Assembly (NCBI GenBank): GCA_945862275.1
Contig: CAMAYA010000047.1
Location: 1-8,555 of the forward strand
DNA from: Legionella genomosp. 1
Lineage (GTDB): Bacteria > Pseudomonadota > Gammaproteobacteria > Legionellales > Legionellaceae
Direction: 5' to 3'
Length of the DNA: 8,555 bases
The notes under the pieces were generated by a model. That model worked only from the letters and a program-made list of their open reading frames with translations. It did no database searches and was not told where the DNA came from. Shown piece by piece: positions 7,734 to 8,555 of the stretch. The stretch's first letter is position 1, and every line of letters begins with the position of its first letter. The translations under genes and the position numbers were made by a program.

Positions 7734-8489
7734 TCATCGCATCATTACGGCCCAAGATTGAAAACATGTCGTAAATACCTGATTCAATAGTGGGTTGATT
7801 TGGGTTAAAAGCAGATAAAAAACAAACAAGCCTAGCATGATTTTAATCGGCAATATTAAAAAATAGGTGCTGATTTGCGGCATGTTTCGCGTCAGAACAG
7901 CACCTGATAGGTCAACCACCAGGAGGCTGATGACAATCGGGCTCGCCATCATCAAGCCGAATGCAAACATGCCTGTAAACAGTTGAATAATGGGAACGTA
8001 CCCGTTCAATAAAATCAGGCGCCCTGGGGGAATGATTTCACACGACAGCACCAAGGCTTGAATCAATCGATGGTGGCCATCCATGGAAAAAAAGAACAGA
8101 ACGGCTAACATCAGCAATAATCGACTGCTGAGCGGCTCATTGGTGTGATCAGTCGGATTAAAAATGGCCAATGCGTTCAGGCCCATTTGTGTGTCCATTA
8201 ATTGCCCGGCTATTTGAATGACACCAAAGGCTGCATATAGGCTAAGCGAGAGGATTAAGCCATTACAAAACTCCAGACCGCCACTCACGACTAGAGACAG
8301 GGTATCAATGGCCAGGGCAGGTTGGTCGATGTGCGCGACAATCAGCATGCTCAACATCAAAACCAGCAAGATTCGCACATGAATGGGCAATAGTCGAATT
8401 GCTTCAACGGGCGAAAACAGTAAAACGGTACCTAACCGAATGGCCACTAAAAACGTGCAGGATAAAGGCGAAACAGCGACCGTTATCAC
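7734..8489 (-). CDS. fliR: Flagellar biosynthesis protein FliR (export gate)
   Basis: This 251-residue, very hydrophobic membrane protein matches FliR in length (about 260 typical) and motifs. FliR joins FliP and FliQ in the export gate of the flagellar type III secretion apparatus in the inner membrane. Hydrophobic segments lie at about 10-28, 36-53, 63-92, 122-136, 165-195 and 205-229. Family motifs seen are the DTQMGLNALAIFNP block (99-112), FFSMDGHHRLI (133-143) and ASPIVISLLVVDL (182-194), followed by RNMPQI (201-206) and LPIKIMLGL (213-221). The start is GTG at 8489-8487, sharing GTGA with the fliQ stop; GGAAG (8501-8497) lies 7 nt upstream. The motifs and preceding fliQ favour flagellar FliR over the injectisome homologue SctT. 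It ends with TGA at 7736-7734, one base from the convergent pdxH stop, so flhB does not follow directly as it does in many flagellar operons. Confidence 0.93.
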   Translation of the reverse strand: MITVAVSPLSCTFLVAIRLGTVLLFSPVEAIRLLPIHVRILLVLMLSMLIVAHIDQPALAIDTLSLVVSGGLEFCNGLILSLSLYAAFGVIQIAGQLMDTQMGLNALAIFNPTDHTNEPLSSRLLLMLAVLFFFSMDGHHRLIQALVLSCEIIPPGRLILLNGYVPIIQLFTGMFAFGLMMASPIVISLLVVDLSGAVLTRNMPQISTYFLILPIKIMLGLFVFYLLLTQINPLLNQVFTTCFQSWAVMMR

Positions 8490-8501
8490 CCCAACGCTTC
8501 C
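8486..8501 (-). promoter_or_regulatory. fliQ/fliR GTGA overlap with fliR ribosome binding site
   Basis: On the minus strand GGAAG (8501-8497) is followed after 7 nt by GTG (8489-8487), and the fliQ stop TGA (8488-8486) overlaps that start, giving a 4-bp GTGA overlap. The Shine-Dalgarno lies inside the last codons of fliQ. This layout decides the GTG start of fliR and suggests translational coupling, in keeping with FliQ and FliR being made for the same complex. The coupling itself is inference. Confidence 0.75.
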
Positions 8502-8555
8502 GGAATGCCTTCAATGATGTGTTTGGCAAAATCAACCATCGCGTGCAACATCCAT
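8486..8555 (-). CDS. fliQ: Flagellar biosynthesis protein FliQ, C-terminal end (5' part beyond window edge)
   Basis: Only the last 22 codons are present, read on the minus strand from 8554 to TGA at 8488-8486. The fragment starts WMLHAMVDFAK and ends EGIPEALG. This matches the C-terminus of FliQ, where a Trp-Met-Leu after the second transmembrane helix leads into a short amphipathic tail ending in Pro and a terminal Gly (E. coli: WMLNLLLDY ... NLPYIIG). FliQ is a small two-helix subunit of the FliP/FliQ/FliR export gate. Its place directly before fliR with a 4-bp overlap is the usual fliPQR order. The fragment is too short to identify by itself; the call rests on the tail pattern plus its neighbour. 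Confidence 0.82.
   Translation of the reverse strand, partial: WMLHAMVDFAKHIIEGIPEALG

Noticed and set aside
1..8555. Possible mobile element, CRISPR array, defence system, tRNA or riboswitch
   Set aside because: Almost every base is in a recognised conserved gene. The only sizeable intergenic gap (7019-7084, 66 bp) is filled by the hairpin, and no direct repeats, transposase or tRNA-like structures were seen.

Overview
The window reads as ordinary chromosome of a gammaproteobacterium of moderate GC (roughly mid-40s by eye). The suc/sdh proteins resemble the E. coli proteins closely in length, motif order and residue numbering. The moderate GC, the compact sdhA-sdhB-sucA-sucB-sucC-sucD order and the nearby flagellar genes would fit a lineage such as Legionellales, but that placement is inference and the sequence alone does not settle it.

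Positions 1-7018 (+ strand) hold a tightly packed TCA-cycle operon: the 3' end of sdhA, then complete sdhB, sucA, sucB, sucC and sucD. Gaps between genes are 12 to 25 bp, and each gene from sdhB on has a recognisable Shine-Dalgarno sequence. Together they encode three consecutive steps: 2-oxoglutarate to succinyl-CoA (SucA E1 and SucB E2, with an E3 lipoamide dehydrogenase that is not encoded here), succinyl-CoA to succinate with nucleoside triphosphate formation (SucC/SucD), and succinate to fumarate with electrons passed to quinone (SdhA/SdhB and membrane anchors lying upstream of the window).

Positions 7019-7067 form a perfect 23-bp inverted repeat with a 3-nt loop, one of the strongest structural signals in the window. 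It starts directly after the sucD stop codon and probably marks the 3' end, or a processing or stability boundary, of the sdh-suc transcript. Immediately downstream is pdxH (7085-7732, + strand), encoding pyridoxine/pyridoxamine 5'-phosphate oxidase.

Positions 7734-8555 are on the - strand and belong to a flagellar export gene cluster: the 3' end of fliQ and complete fliR. The two overlap by 4 bp through a GTGA start/stop. fliR converges on pdxH with a single base between their stop codons. All coding regions appear intact. I found no mobile element, CRISPR array, tRNA/rRNA gene or defence-like cassette, and no evidence of a new biological system. The points worth a second look are regulatory and organisational: the hairpin, the zero-gap convergent junction and the end of the flagellar cluster.
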